From NCBI GenBank assembly GCA_963727495.1, contig CAVSGQ010000013.1:33827-97826 (forward strand): a stretch of DNA of 64,000 bases. The letters are read 5' to 3'. Origin of the DNA: Actinophytocola sp963727495. Its GTDB lineage: Bacteria; Actinomycetota; Actinomycetes; Mycobacteriales; Pseudonocardiaceae. The notes beneath the pieces are model-generated. The model saw nothing but the letters and a program-made list of their open reading frames with translations. It did not search any database and was not told the DNA's origin. Shown here piece by piece: positions 20,898 to 28,673 of this stretch (positions within the stretch are counted from its first letter, which is position 1; every line of letters starts with the position of its first letter). The translations under genes and the position numbers were made by a program.

Positions 20898-22241
20898 TCA
20901 CAAGATCGGGAGCAGCGTTCGGAGCTCGTAGGGCGTCACCGAGCGCCGGTAGGCGTCCCACTCGTTGCGCTTGTTGCGGAGGAAGAAGTCGAAGACGTGT
21001 TCGCCGAGCGTCTCCGCGAGCAACTCCGAGCTCTCCATCTCGGCGAGCGCCTCGCCGAGGTTCTGCGGCAGGTGCGCGTACCCGGCGGCACGCCGCTCGG
21101 CGTCGGTCAGCGACCACACGTCGTCCTCCGCCGCCGGCGGCAGCTCGTACTCCTCGCGGATGCCCTTGAGGCCGGCGGCCAGGATCACCGCGTACGCCAG
21201 GTACGGGTTACAGGCCGAGTCCAGACTGCGGATCTCCACCCGGCGGGATGACGCCTTACCGGGTGAGTACATCGGCACCCGCACCAGCGCGGACCGGTTC
21301 GCGTGACCCCAGCACACCGCGGACGGGGCCTCACCCCCCACGATCAGGCGTTTGTAGGAGTTGACCCACTGGTTGGTGACCGCGGAGATCTCCCGCGCGT
21401 GCCGCAGCAGCCCGGCGACGAACGCCTTGCCGGTCGCGGACAGCTCGTAGGGGTCCTCGCCCTCGTAGAACGCGTTGCGGTCGCCCTCGAACAGGCTGAC
21501 GTGGGTGTGCATGCCCGAGCCCGGCTGCTCGGAGAAGGGCTTGGGCATGAACGAGGCCCGCACGCCCTGGGTGAGCGCCACCTCCTTGACCACGTACCGG
21601 AACGTCATCACGTTGTCGGCCATGGTCAGCGCGTCCGCGTAGCGCAGGTCGATCTCCTGCTGCCCGGGCGCGCCCTCGTGGTGGCTGAACTCCACCGAGA
21701 TGCCCATCGCCTCGAGCGTCTCGATGGCGTGCCGGCGGAAGTGCGTGGCCGTGGCGTGGCTGGCCTGGTCGAAGTAGCCGCCGTTGTCCGCCGGCACCGG
21801 CTCGCGGCCGTCCTCGTACAGCTCCGAGAGCAGGAAGAACTCGATCTCCGGGTGCACGTAGCAGGTGAACCCGGCCTCGTTGGCCTTCGCGAGCGTGCGC
21901 CGCAGCACGTGCCGCGGGTCGGCCCACGAGGGCGACCCGTCCGGCATCGCGATGTCGCAGAACATCCGCGCCGCGTAGTGATGGCCCTCCGGGTTCTCCC
22001 ACGGCAGCACCTGGAACGTCGCCGGGTCGGGGCGGGCGACCATGTCCGACTCGTAGACCCGGGCGAAGCCCTCGATCGCGGAGCCGTCGAAGCCGATGCC
22101 CTCGGCGAACGCGCCCTCGAGCTCGGCCGGCGCGACCGCGACCGACTTGAGAAAGCCCAGGACGTCGGTGAACCAGAGGCGCACGAAGCGGATGTCCCGC
22201 TCCTCGAGGGTGCGGAGGACGAACTCCTGCTGTCGATCCAT
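20898..22241 (-). CDS. glnA2: glutamine synthetase-family enzyme GlnA2
   Basis: A 447-aa GS-fold enzyme (mycobacterial glnA2, Rv2222c). The catalytic signatures are present (FDGSAIEGFARV; FMPKPFSEQPGSGMHTH; NRSALVRVP). The C-terminal adenylylation loop is replaced by ELPPAAEDDVW with no Tyr, so GlnE should not regulate it. Relatives in Streptomyces gamma-glutamylate polyamines, so true glutamine synthesis is not certain. It is divided from glnE here by the rRNA operon; in mycobacteria the two genes are adjacent. Confidence 0.93.
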   Translation of the reverse strand: MDRQQEFVLRTLEERDIRFVRLWFTDVLGFLKSVAVAPAELEGAFAEGIGFDGSAIEGFARVYESDMVARPDPATFQVLPWENPEGHHYAARMFCDIAMPDGSPSWADPRHVLRRTLAKANEAGFTCYVHPEIEFFLLSELYEDGREPVPADNGGYFDQASHATATHFRRHAIETLEAMGISVEFSHHEGAPGQQEIDLRYADALTMADNVMTFRYVVKEVALTQGVRASFMPKPFSEQPGSGMHTHVSLFEGDRNAFYEGEDPYELSATGKAFVAGLLRHAREISAVTNQWVNSYKRLIVGGEAPSAVCWGHANRSALVRVPMYSPGKASSRRVEIRSLDSACNPYLAYAVILAAGLKGIREEYELPPAAEDDVWSLTDAERRAAGYAHLPQNLGEALAEMESSELLAETLGEHVFDFFLRNKRNEWDAYRRSVTPYELRTLLPIL

Positions 22242-22264
22242 GTCGGCAGCCTAGGTAGATCGTG

Positions 22265-23566
22265 TTAACGGCGTGTTTCGACCTCGCTCGGATCCCGGAT
22301 CGGGCGTATGGACAGCGACAGCAGCGCCGCCCCGACGCACAACCCGCCGGCGACGAACCAGGCCAGGTCGTAGCTGCCGCGGGCGTCCCGGACGGCTCCG
22401 GCGCCGAAGGCGGCGAGCGCGGCGCCCACCTGGTGCGAGGCGAACACCCAGCCGAACACCACCGGTCCGACGAGGCCGAACCGGTTGCGGCACAGCGCCA
22501 CGGTCGGCGGCACGGTCGCGATCCAGTCCAGGCCGTAGAAGATGATGAACACCCACATGCTCGGCCGGGTGTCCGGGGCGAACAGCGCCGGCAGGATCAT
22601 CAGCGACAGGCCGCGCAGCGTGTAGTAGCCGCCGAGCAGCACCCTCGGGTCGATCCGGTCGGTCAGCCAGCCGGAGAAGATCGTGCCGGCCACGTCGAAC
22701 AGGCCGACCAGCGCGAGCAGCGAGGCGGCGGTCGTGTGCGGCATGCCGTGGTCGTGCGCGGCGGTCACGAAGTGCGTGCCGACCAGACCGTTGGTGGACG
22801 CGCCGCAGATCGCGAACCCGCCGGCGAGCAGCCAGAACGTCCTGGTCCGGGCCGCGTCGCGGAGGGTGCGCACGGCCCGTGCGGCGCTGCTGCCGGTGAC
22901 CGCGAGCGGCGCGCTCGCCTCGGTGGCGCCCAGGGCGGTGGTGCCGACGTCGGCCGGGTGGTCGCGGAGGAAGGCCAGCACCAGCGGCACCACGGCGAGC
23001 GCCGCGCCGGCCACGACCAGGGCCGGCAGCCGCCAGCCGTGTGCCGTCGCGAGCGCGGCGACCAGCGGCAGGAACACCAGCTGGCCGGTGGCGCCCGCGG
23101 CGGTGAGGATGCCGCTGACCAGCCCGCGGTGGCGGACGAACCAGCGCCCGGTCACCGTGGCGACGAACGCCATCGACATCGAGCCGGTGCCGACGCCGAC
23201 CAGCACGCCCCAGCACAGCAGCAGCTGCCAGCTCGCGGTCATGAACACCGTGAGCCCGCTGCCCGAGGCGACCAGGACCAGCGCGCCGGTCACCACGCGG
23301 CGCATGCCGAGGCGGTCCATCAGCGCCGCGGCGAACGGCGAGATCAGCCCGAACAGCACCAGGTTGATCGAGACCGCGGCCGAGATCGTGGCCCGTGACC
23401 AGCCGAACTCCGCGTGCAGCGGGTCGATCAGCACGCTCGGCACCGCGCGGAAGCCCGCGGCCCCGATCAGCGTGATGAACGACGCGCCCGCGACGAGCCA
23501 GGCCCAGTGAAGTCGTGTCCCCTGCCGCGCCCGCGGCTCCACCCGTGTCACGCGGACAAGCCTCAT
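22265..23566 (-). CDS. MFS transporter
   Basis: A 433-aa transporter with about twelve hydrophobic segments in two halves. It begins WAWLVAGASFITLIGAAGFR and includes a motif A-like loop, ALMDRLGMRR. It resembles the monocarboxylate/oxalate-formate branch; the substrate is unknown. The start is ATG 23566, taken because the longer frame upstream is the antisense of the regulator gene. It is divergent from the GlxA-like regulator across 57 bp and is probably its target. Confidence 0.88.
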   Translation of the reverse strand: MRLVRVTRVEPRARQGTRLHWAWLVAGASFITLIGAAGFRAVPSVLIDPLHAEFGWSRATISAAVSINLVLFGLISPFAAALMDRLGMRRVVTGALVLVASGSGLTVFMTASWQLLLCWGVLVGVGTGSMSMAFVATVTGRWFVRHRGLVSGILTAAGATGQLVFLPLVAALATAHGWRLPALVVAGAALAVVPLVLAFLRDHPADVGTTALGATEASAPLAVTGSSAARAVRTLRDAARTRTFWLLAGGFAICGASTNGLVGTHFVTAAHDHGMPHTTAASLLALVGLFDVAGTIFSGWLTDRIDPRVLLGGYYTLRGLSLMILPALFAPDTRPSMWVFIIFYGLDWIATVPPTVALCRNRFGLVGPVVFGWVFASHQVGAALAAFGAGAVRDARGSYDLAWFVAGGLCVGAALLSLSIRPIRDPSEVETRR

Positions 23567-23590
23567 CGACGGGTACCCGGCGTGACGAGT

Positions 23591-23623
23591 GGCCAGATCG
23601 CCAATATGTGTAAGAATCTGGCC
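23591..23623. promoter_or_regulatory. candidate operator in the divergent region
   Basis: An inverted repeat ggccaga-N19-tctggcc lies between the MFS and GlxA-like starts. It is the only symmetric element in that gap. Confidence 0.35.
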
Positions 23624-24589
23624 ATGGCCGCCCCGCACCGCATCGCCGTGCTCGCGCTGGACGTCGTGATCGGCTACGACCTGGTGATCCCGCCGACGAT
23701 CTTCGGCGAGGCCACCGACGGCGACGGCAACCCGCTCTACGAGGTCCGTGTCTGCGGTCTCGACCGGTCGCCCGTCCGGGTGCTGGCCGGGTACTCGATC
23801 GTGCCCGACCACGGCGCGGAGATCCTGGCCGAGTCGGACACGGTGATCGTGCCGGGCACCCGGCTGCCCGGCGCGCGCCGGCAGGGCACGCTGCCCGCCG
23901 AGGTCGCCGCGGCCCTGGCCACGGTCCCGCCCGGGACCAGGGTGATGTCGATCTGCACCGGCGCGTTCGTGCTCGGCGCGGCCGGGCTGCTGGACGGCAG
24001 GCCGGCGACCACCCACTGGGCGCACGCGGAGCGGTTCCGCGAGCTCTACCCGCGGGTGCGGCTGGACGAGAACGTGCTGTTCGTCGACGACGGCGACGTG
24101 CTCACCTCGGCCGGGCTGGGCGCCGGCGTGGACCTGTGCCTGCACGTCGTGCGCCGCGACCACGGCAGCGAGGTCGCCAACCGGGCGGCCCGCTACTGCG
24201 TGGTGCCGCCGTGGCGGGAGGGCGGACAGTCGCAGTTCATCGACCGGAACGTGCCCGAGCGACCGGGGCGAGAGCACCGCCGCGACCAGGGCGTGGGCGC
24301 TGCACGGCTCGACGAACCGCTCGACCTCGCGGCGCTGGCCGGGCACGCGCGGATGAGCGTGCGCACGTTCTCCCGCAGGTTCCGCGCCGAGACCGGCCAG
24401 TCGCCCGGCAGCTGGCTGGCCCAGCAGCGGGTGCGGCACGCGATGCACCTGCTGGAGTCGACCGACCTGTCGGTGGACGTGGTGGCGGCCCGATCCGGGC
24501 TGGGCACCGGGGCGTCGCTGCGCCAGCACATGCGCGCGGAGCTGGGTGTCGCGCCGCTGGCGTACCGGCGAACCTTCCGCGCCGGCTGA
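23624..24589 (+). CDS. GlxA-family AraC-type regulator
   Basis: A 321-aa two-domain regulator. The N-terminal DJ-1/PfpI-like domain (residues about 1-170) has the cysteine elbow SICTGAFVLGAAG. The C-terminal AraC/XylS double helix-turn-helix follows (LAALAGHARMSVRTFSRRF and the LRQHMRAELGVAPLAYRR end). Such proteins usually activate nearby genes in response to small molecules. ATG 23624 is chosen; ATG 23606 would add six residues. The likely target is the divergent MFS gene. Confidence 0.9.
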   Translation: MAAPHRIAVLALDVVIGYDLVIPPTIFGEATDGDGNPLYEVRVCGLDRSPVRVLAGYSIVPDHGAEILAESDTVIVPGTRLPGARRQGTLPAEVAAALATVPPGTRVMSICTGAFVLGAAGLLDGRPATTHWAHAERFRELYPRVRLDENVLFVDDGDVLTSAGLGAGVDLCLHVVRRDHGSEVANRAARYCVVPPWREGGQSQFIDRNVPERPGREHRRDQGVGAARLDEPLDLAALAGHARMSVRTFSRRFRAETGQSPGSWLAQQRVRHAMHLLESTDLSVDVVAARSGLGTGASLRQHMRAELGVAPLAYRRTFRAG

Positions 24590-24637
24590 CTGCGATTCGG
24601 ACAAGGCCCGGACCACTCTCAGCCCGGCGGTTCTACG

Positions 24638-25353
24638 ATGCCCGGCATGGTCATGCGCCGGTTCCTGGTCGCCCTGGTCGCGTTCGCCGCGACCGCCGTC
24701 CCCGCCTGCTCCTCCGACGACGGCGGCGCGGAGGGCGGCTCGCTTACCCGACGCGGCCGGGTTGCTCGAGGACGCCGCGGAAGGCGACCGCGGACATCAC
24801 GAGCGCCCACTTCACGCTCACCGTCAACGGCACGGTGCCCGGGCTGGACGTGCAGAGCGCCGAGGGCGACCTGACCCGCGAGGGCGGCGACTCCGGCGCG
24901 GCGCAGGGCACGGTGAAGATGACACTGTTCGGCAACCTCTTCGAGGGCCAGTTCGTCATCGTCGAAGACAAGGCCTACATCAAGGGACCGACCGGCGGCT
25001 ACCAGGAGCTTCCCGCGTCCCTGATCGCGAACCTCTACGACCCGGCGGCGATCCTGGACCCGACCCGCGGCATCGCGAACGTGCTGTCCAACGTGCAGGA
25101 CCCGAACACCGAGGCCACCGAGGACATCGACGGCGTCGCGACGTACCGGGTGAAGGGCAAGGCCACCAAGGACGTCGTCGCGGACCTGGTGCCCGGCGTC
25201 GACTCCGATGTGGACGTCACGTTCTGGCTACGCCGCGACGACGGTCACCAGCCGGTGAAGGCGAGTGTGGGCGTGCCGGTGGACGGGTCCCCCACCGTCG
25301 ATGTCACCCTGTCCGATGTGGACAAGCCGGTCGAGATCAAGCCGCCGAACTGA
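24638..25353 (+). CDS. lprG: LppX/LprAFG-family lipoprotein (LprG-like), two frameshifts
   Basis: The N-terminus is a lipoprotein signal peptide (MRRFLVALVAFAATAVPAC), with lipobox Cys. The mature part matches the LppX_LprAFG fold, which carries triacylated lipids across the periplasm (TSAHFTLTVNGTVPG; YRVKGKATKDVV). The frame breaks twice: one extra base near 24748 and one near 24782. Restoring both gives one continuous protein of about 237 aa. ATG 24647 or 24653 are alternative starts. The next gene starts 1 bp after the stop and is P55-like, the lprG-p55 pair known from mycobacteria. Two insertions within 40 bp look like sequencing errors, but a true pseudogene cannot be excluded. Confidence 0.8.
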
Positions 25354-25354
25354 G

Positions 25355-26881
25355 ATGGCCACCACCGTGACCGACGCGCCGCCGGCCGGGCGCGGGCGGG
25401 CGATCGCCATCGGGGCGGGCGGGCTCGCGGTGCTGCTCGGCGCGCTGGACACCTACGTGGTGGTCAGCGTGCTGCGGCAGATCATCGACGACCTGCAGAT
25501 CCCGGTGAACCGGCTGGAGCGGGTCACCCCGGTGGTGACCGGGTACCTGCTGGGCTACGTGGCGGCGATGCCGCTGCTGGGCCAGGCGTCGGACCGGTTC
25601 GGCCGCAAGCGCCTGCTGCAGGCCTGCCTCGGCGGGTTCCTGGCCGGCTCGGTGGTCACCGCGCTGTCCGGGGACCTGGTCATGCTGGTGGGCGGCCGGT
25701 TGATCCAGGGAGTGGCCAGCGGGGCGCTGCTGCCGGTGACGATGGCCCTGGTGGCCGACCTGTGGGCGGCGCACCGGCGCTCGGCGGTGCTCGGCGCGGT
25801 CGGCGCCGCCCAGGAGCTCGGCTCGGTGCTCGGGCCGCTGTACGGGATCGCGATCGCGGCGGTCGCCGGCTGGCGCGGGGTGTTCTGGGTGAACGTGCCG
25901 CTCGCGCTGGCCGCGATGGTGGCGGTGCACTTCACGGTGCCGTCCCGGCGCGCTCCCCGGGCTCCCGTGGACGTCGTGGGCGCGGCGCTGCTGGCGGTCA
26001 CGCTCGGCCTCGCGGTGGTCGGGCTGTACAACCCGGAGCCGGCCGAGCGGGTGCTGCCGCCGTGGGGGCTGCCGCTGCTCGCGGCCGCCGCGGTGGGGTT
26101 GGCCTGCTTCGTGGCGTGGGAGTACCGGGCGCGGACGCGGCTGATCGACACGCGAGGGGTGTCGATGCGGCCGTTCCTGGCGGCCCTCGGGGCGAGCCTG
26201 GCCGCGGGCGCCGCGCTGATGGTGACGCTGGTCGACGTGGACCTGTTCGCCCAGACGCTGCTGGACCGCGACGACCGGGGCAGCGTGCTGCTGCTGGTGC
26301 GGTTCCTGGTGGCGCTGCCGGTCGGCGCGTTGCTCGGCGGGTGGCTGGCCGGCCGGTTCGGCGACCGCTGGCCGGCCTGCGGGGGGCTGCTGGTGGCGGC
26401 GCTGGGCTTCCTGCTGATCTCGGGCTGGCCGGTGGACGTGCTGGCCGCGCGGCACGATCTCGGGTTCGTCTCGCTCCCCCGGCTCGACACGGACCTCGCG
26501 GTGACCGGGCTCGGGCTCGGCGTGGTGATCGCGCCGCTGTCGTCGGCCGCGCTGCGGGTGGTGCCGGCGTCCCAGCACGGCGTGGCGGCCGCGGGCGTGG
26601 TCGTGGCGCGGATGACGGGGATGCTGGTCGGCGTCGCGGCGCTGGCGGCGTGGGGGCTGCACCGGTTCCACGCGCTGACCGCGACGCTGAACACGCCGCT
26701 GCCGTTCGGGAAGTCGCCGGAGGAGGTCGAGCGCGAGGTGGCGGCCTACCGGGCGGCGGTGAACGCGGCGCTGCTGACCCAGTACACGGAGACCTTCCTG
26801 ATCACGGCGTTCGTATGCGTGTTCGGGGCGGTGCTGGCGCTGTTCGTGGGCGGACGGGAACGGGGGACTCGGGGGTCCTGA
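25355..26881 (+). CDS. P55-like MFS transporter, 14-TM type
   Basis: A 508-aa DHA2-like transporter with motif A GQASDRFGRKR near residue 73 and about fourteen hydrophobic segments. In mycobacteria P55 (Rv1410c) works with LprG to move triacylglycerides and affects drug tolerance and cell-wall integrity. The gene begins 1 bp after the lipoprotein stop, so the two are co-translated. The last codons (GTRGS) lie inside a repeat array, suggesting that the 3' end was shaped by repeat insertion. Confidence 0.88.
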   Translation: MATTVTDAPPAGRGRAIAIGAGGLAVLLGALDTYVVVSVLRQIIDDLQIPVNRLERVTPVVTGYLLGYVAAMPLLGQASDRFGRKRLLQACLGGFLAGSVVTALSGDLVMLVGGRLIQGVASGALLPVTMALVADLWAAHRRSAVLGAVGAAQELGSVLGPLYGIAIAAVAGWRGVFWVNVPLALAAMVAVHFTVPSRRAPRAPVDVVGAALLAVTLGLAVVGLYNPEPAERVLPPWGLPLLAAAAVGLACFVAWEYRARTRLIDTRGVSMRPFLAALGASLAAGAALMVTLVDVDLFAQTLLDRDDRGSVLLLVRFLVALPVGALLGGWLAGRFGDRWPACGGLLVAALGFLLISGWPVDVLAARHDLGFVSLPRLDTDLAVTGLGLGVVIAPLSSAALRVVPASQHGVAAAGVVVARMTGMLVGVAALAAWGLHRFHALTATLNTPLPFGKSPEEVEREVAAYRAAVNAALLTQYTETFLITAFVCVFGAVLALFVGGRERGTRGS

Positions 26882-26965
26882 ACGGGGGACTCGGGGGTCC
26901 TGAACGGGGGACTCGCGGGTCCGGAGGGTTGGACACGCGGGTGCCGGAGTGTTGGACTCGCGCGG
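26865..26965. repeat. GGACTCGCGGGT-type repeat array A
   Basis: Five imperfect copies of a 20-24 bp unit around gggactcgsgggtcc. The first lies inside the MFS coding end, and the rest fill the gap to the convergent Hip1-like gene. Two adjacent copies are identical (gggggactcgggggtcctga). The same unit recurs at 31.0-31.2 kb. Confidence 0.75.
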
Positions 26966-26967
26966 GG

Positions 26968-28554
26968 TCAGGGCTTGCAGCGGGTGTTCTCGGCGGGGAG
27001 CTTGAGGTCGATGAGGTAGGTGGCGCCGGCCTGGTCGACGCAGCTGTTGCCCTGCAGGAACACCGTGTGCTGGGTGGCCTCGTAGGTGAGCAGGCCGCCG
27101 CCGAGCGCCTTGGCCAGGGCCACGCCGGCCTGGTACGGGGTGGCCGGGTCGCGGGTCGTCGAGATGACCAGGACCGGCGGCAGGCCGGAGACCTTCGGCA
27201 GGTGCGGCGAGCCCGTCGGCGGGACCGGCCAGAACGCGCAGGCGTCGCGGGCCGAGCCGGGCGGGTTGCCGTCGTCGAGGAACGGCGCGGCCTGCTTGTA
27301 CCGCGTGTTCAGGTCCTTGATCGCCTTCGGGTCGGTCACCCGCGGGTCGTCCACGCAGTGGATCGCGGTGAACGCGTCCTGGGTGGTGGTGTACGTGCCG
27401 TCCTGGCGGCGCTCCAGGTACAGGTCGGCCAGGAACATCAGCGTCCTGCCCTGCTGCTGGCGCAGCTCGTTCAGGCCGGTGTTCAGGTTCTCCCAAAGCT
27501 GCTGGGAGTACAGCGCCTGCACCACGCCCGTCGTCGCGTCCTCGTAGGACAGCGGGCGGCCGTCGACGTCGACCGGGTGGTCGGCGAGCGGGCGGACCAG
27601 GTCGTGGAACGCGCCCACGGCGGCGCCCGCGTCGTGGCCCAGCGCGCAGTCGTCGCGCTTGACGCACCACGCCACGAAGTCGTCGAACGCCTCCTGGAAT
27701 CCCTTGCCCTGCGCGACGGTCGAGTCGATCTGGTTCTGCGTGGGGTCCACGGCCCCGTCGAGGACCAGCGCGCGCACGTTCTTCGGGAAGGCCTCGGCGT
27801 AGGCGCTGCCGATCCGGGTGCCGTAGGAGAACCCCACGTAGCTCAGCTTCTCGTCGCCCAGCGCGGAGCGCAGCACGTCCATGTCCTTGACCACGTCGCG
27901 GGTGCCGATGTTCTCCAGCATCTGCTTGCCGTGGTCGGTGCGCTGCGCGCACTTCGCGGCGTAGTCCTTCGCCTCCTGCTCGGTGTGCCGGGTGCCGGCC
28001 GGCGAGGTGTCCAGCTCGCTGTCGTCGGCGCGCTCCTCGTCGGTCTCCTCGTCGGTCAGGCACTCCACCGTCGGCTCGCTGGAGCCGACGCCGCGCGGGT
28101 CGAACCCGACGAAGTCGAACCGCGCCGCCAGGTCGGCGTTCGCCTTGCTCACCGACACCGCGGTCGACAGCCCGGCCACGCCCGGCCCGCCCGGGTTGAC
28201 CAGCAGCGACCCGATCCGGTCGGCGCGCGAGGTGGCCGGCTTGCGGAGCACGCCGATGCGGATCGTGTCGCCGGCGGGCTTCGCGTAGTCCAGCGGGACC
28301 GTCAGGTGCGTGCACTGCACGGCCGGGTCGCTGAGTGGGTCGACGTCGTAGTCGCTGGTCGCGTACTGCTTGCATCCCTCCCAGGTCAGCTTCTGGGAAT
28401 AGAACCTGCCCAGCCCCTCGGGAACCGGCCCAGCCGGCCCCTTGGCCTCGTCGTACGGGAGCGCGGGCCCGGACGAGCCGTCGATGGTCGACGTGCAGCC
28501 CGCCGCCAGGGCGACGAGCATGAGTACGGCGGCGCACCGGCGGGATCTGGTCAC
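26968..28554 (-). CDS. Hip1/CaeA-like alpha/beta-hydrolase lipoprotein
   Basis: A 528-aa exported serine hydrolase of the tripeptidyl-aminopeptidase type (Rv2224c, Hip1/CaeA). The N-terminus is a lipoprotein signal (AAVLMLVALAAGCTS). The nucleophile is in VGFSYGTRIG, the oxyanion region in LLVNPGGPG, and the C-terminal TAP-like domain holds the Asp (STTRDPATPY) and His (EATQHTVFL). GTG 28554 is chosen because it begins the signal peptide; a longer frame to 28608 is open. It is divergent from secA2. In mycobacteria Hip1 is a cell-envelope protease. Confidence 0.88.
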   Translation of the reverse strand: MTRSRRCAAVLMLVALAAGCTSTIDGSSGPALPYDEAKGPAGPVPEGLGRFYSQKLTWEGCKQYATSDYDVDPLSDPAVQCTHLTVPLDYAKPAGDTIRIGVLRKPATSRADRIGSLLVNPGGPGVAGLSTAVSVSKANADLAARFDFVGFDPRGVGSSEPTVECLTDEETDEERADDSELDTSPAGTRHTEQEAKDYAAKCAQRTDHGKQMLENIGTRDVVKDMDVLRSALGDEKLSYVGFSYGTRIGSAYAEAFPKNVRALVLDGAVDPTQNQIDSTVAQGKGFQEAFDDFVAWCVKRDDCALGHDAGAAVGAFHDLVRPLADHPVDVDGRPLSYEDATTGVVQALYSQQLWENLNTGLNELRQQQGRTLMFLADLYLERRQDGTYTTTQDAFTAIHCVDDPRVTDPKAIKDLNTRYKQAAPFLDDGNPPGSARDACAFWPVPPTGSPHLPKVSGLPPVLVISTTRDPATPYQAGVALAKALGGGLLTYEATQHTVFLQGNSCVDQAGATYLIDLKLPAENTRCKP

Positions 28555-28673
28555 GGGGCCGATCCTCCCATCGGGGTGTGAATAGGCTGTTGGGTCGGGC
28601 GGAACCAATCAGACCGGTTCCACCGTTACCGTGCAGGGCGGGGAACGGAAACGAGCGAGGAGGTGAGCGTCGG

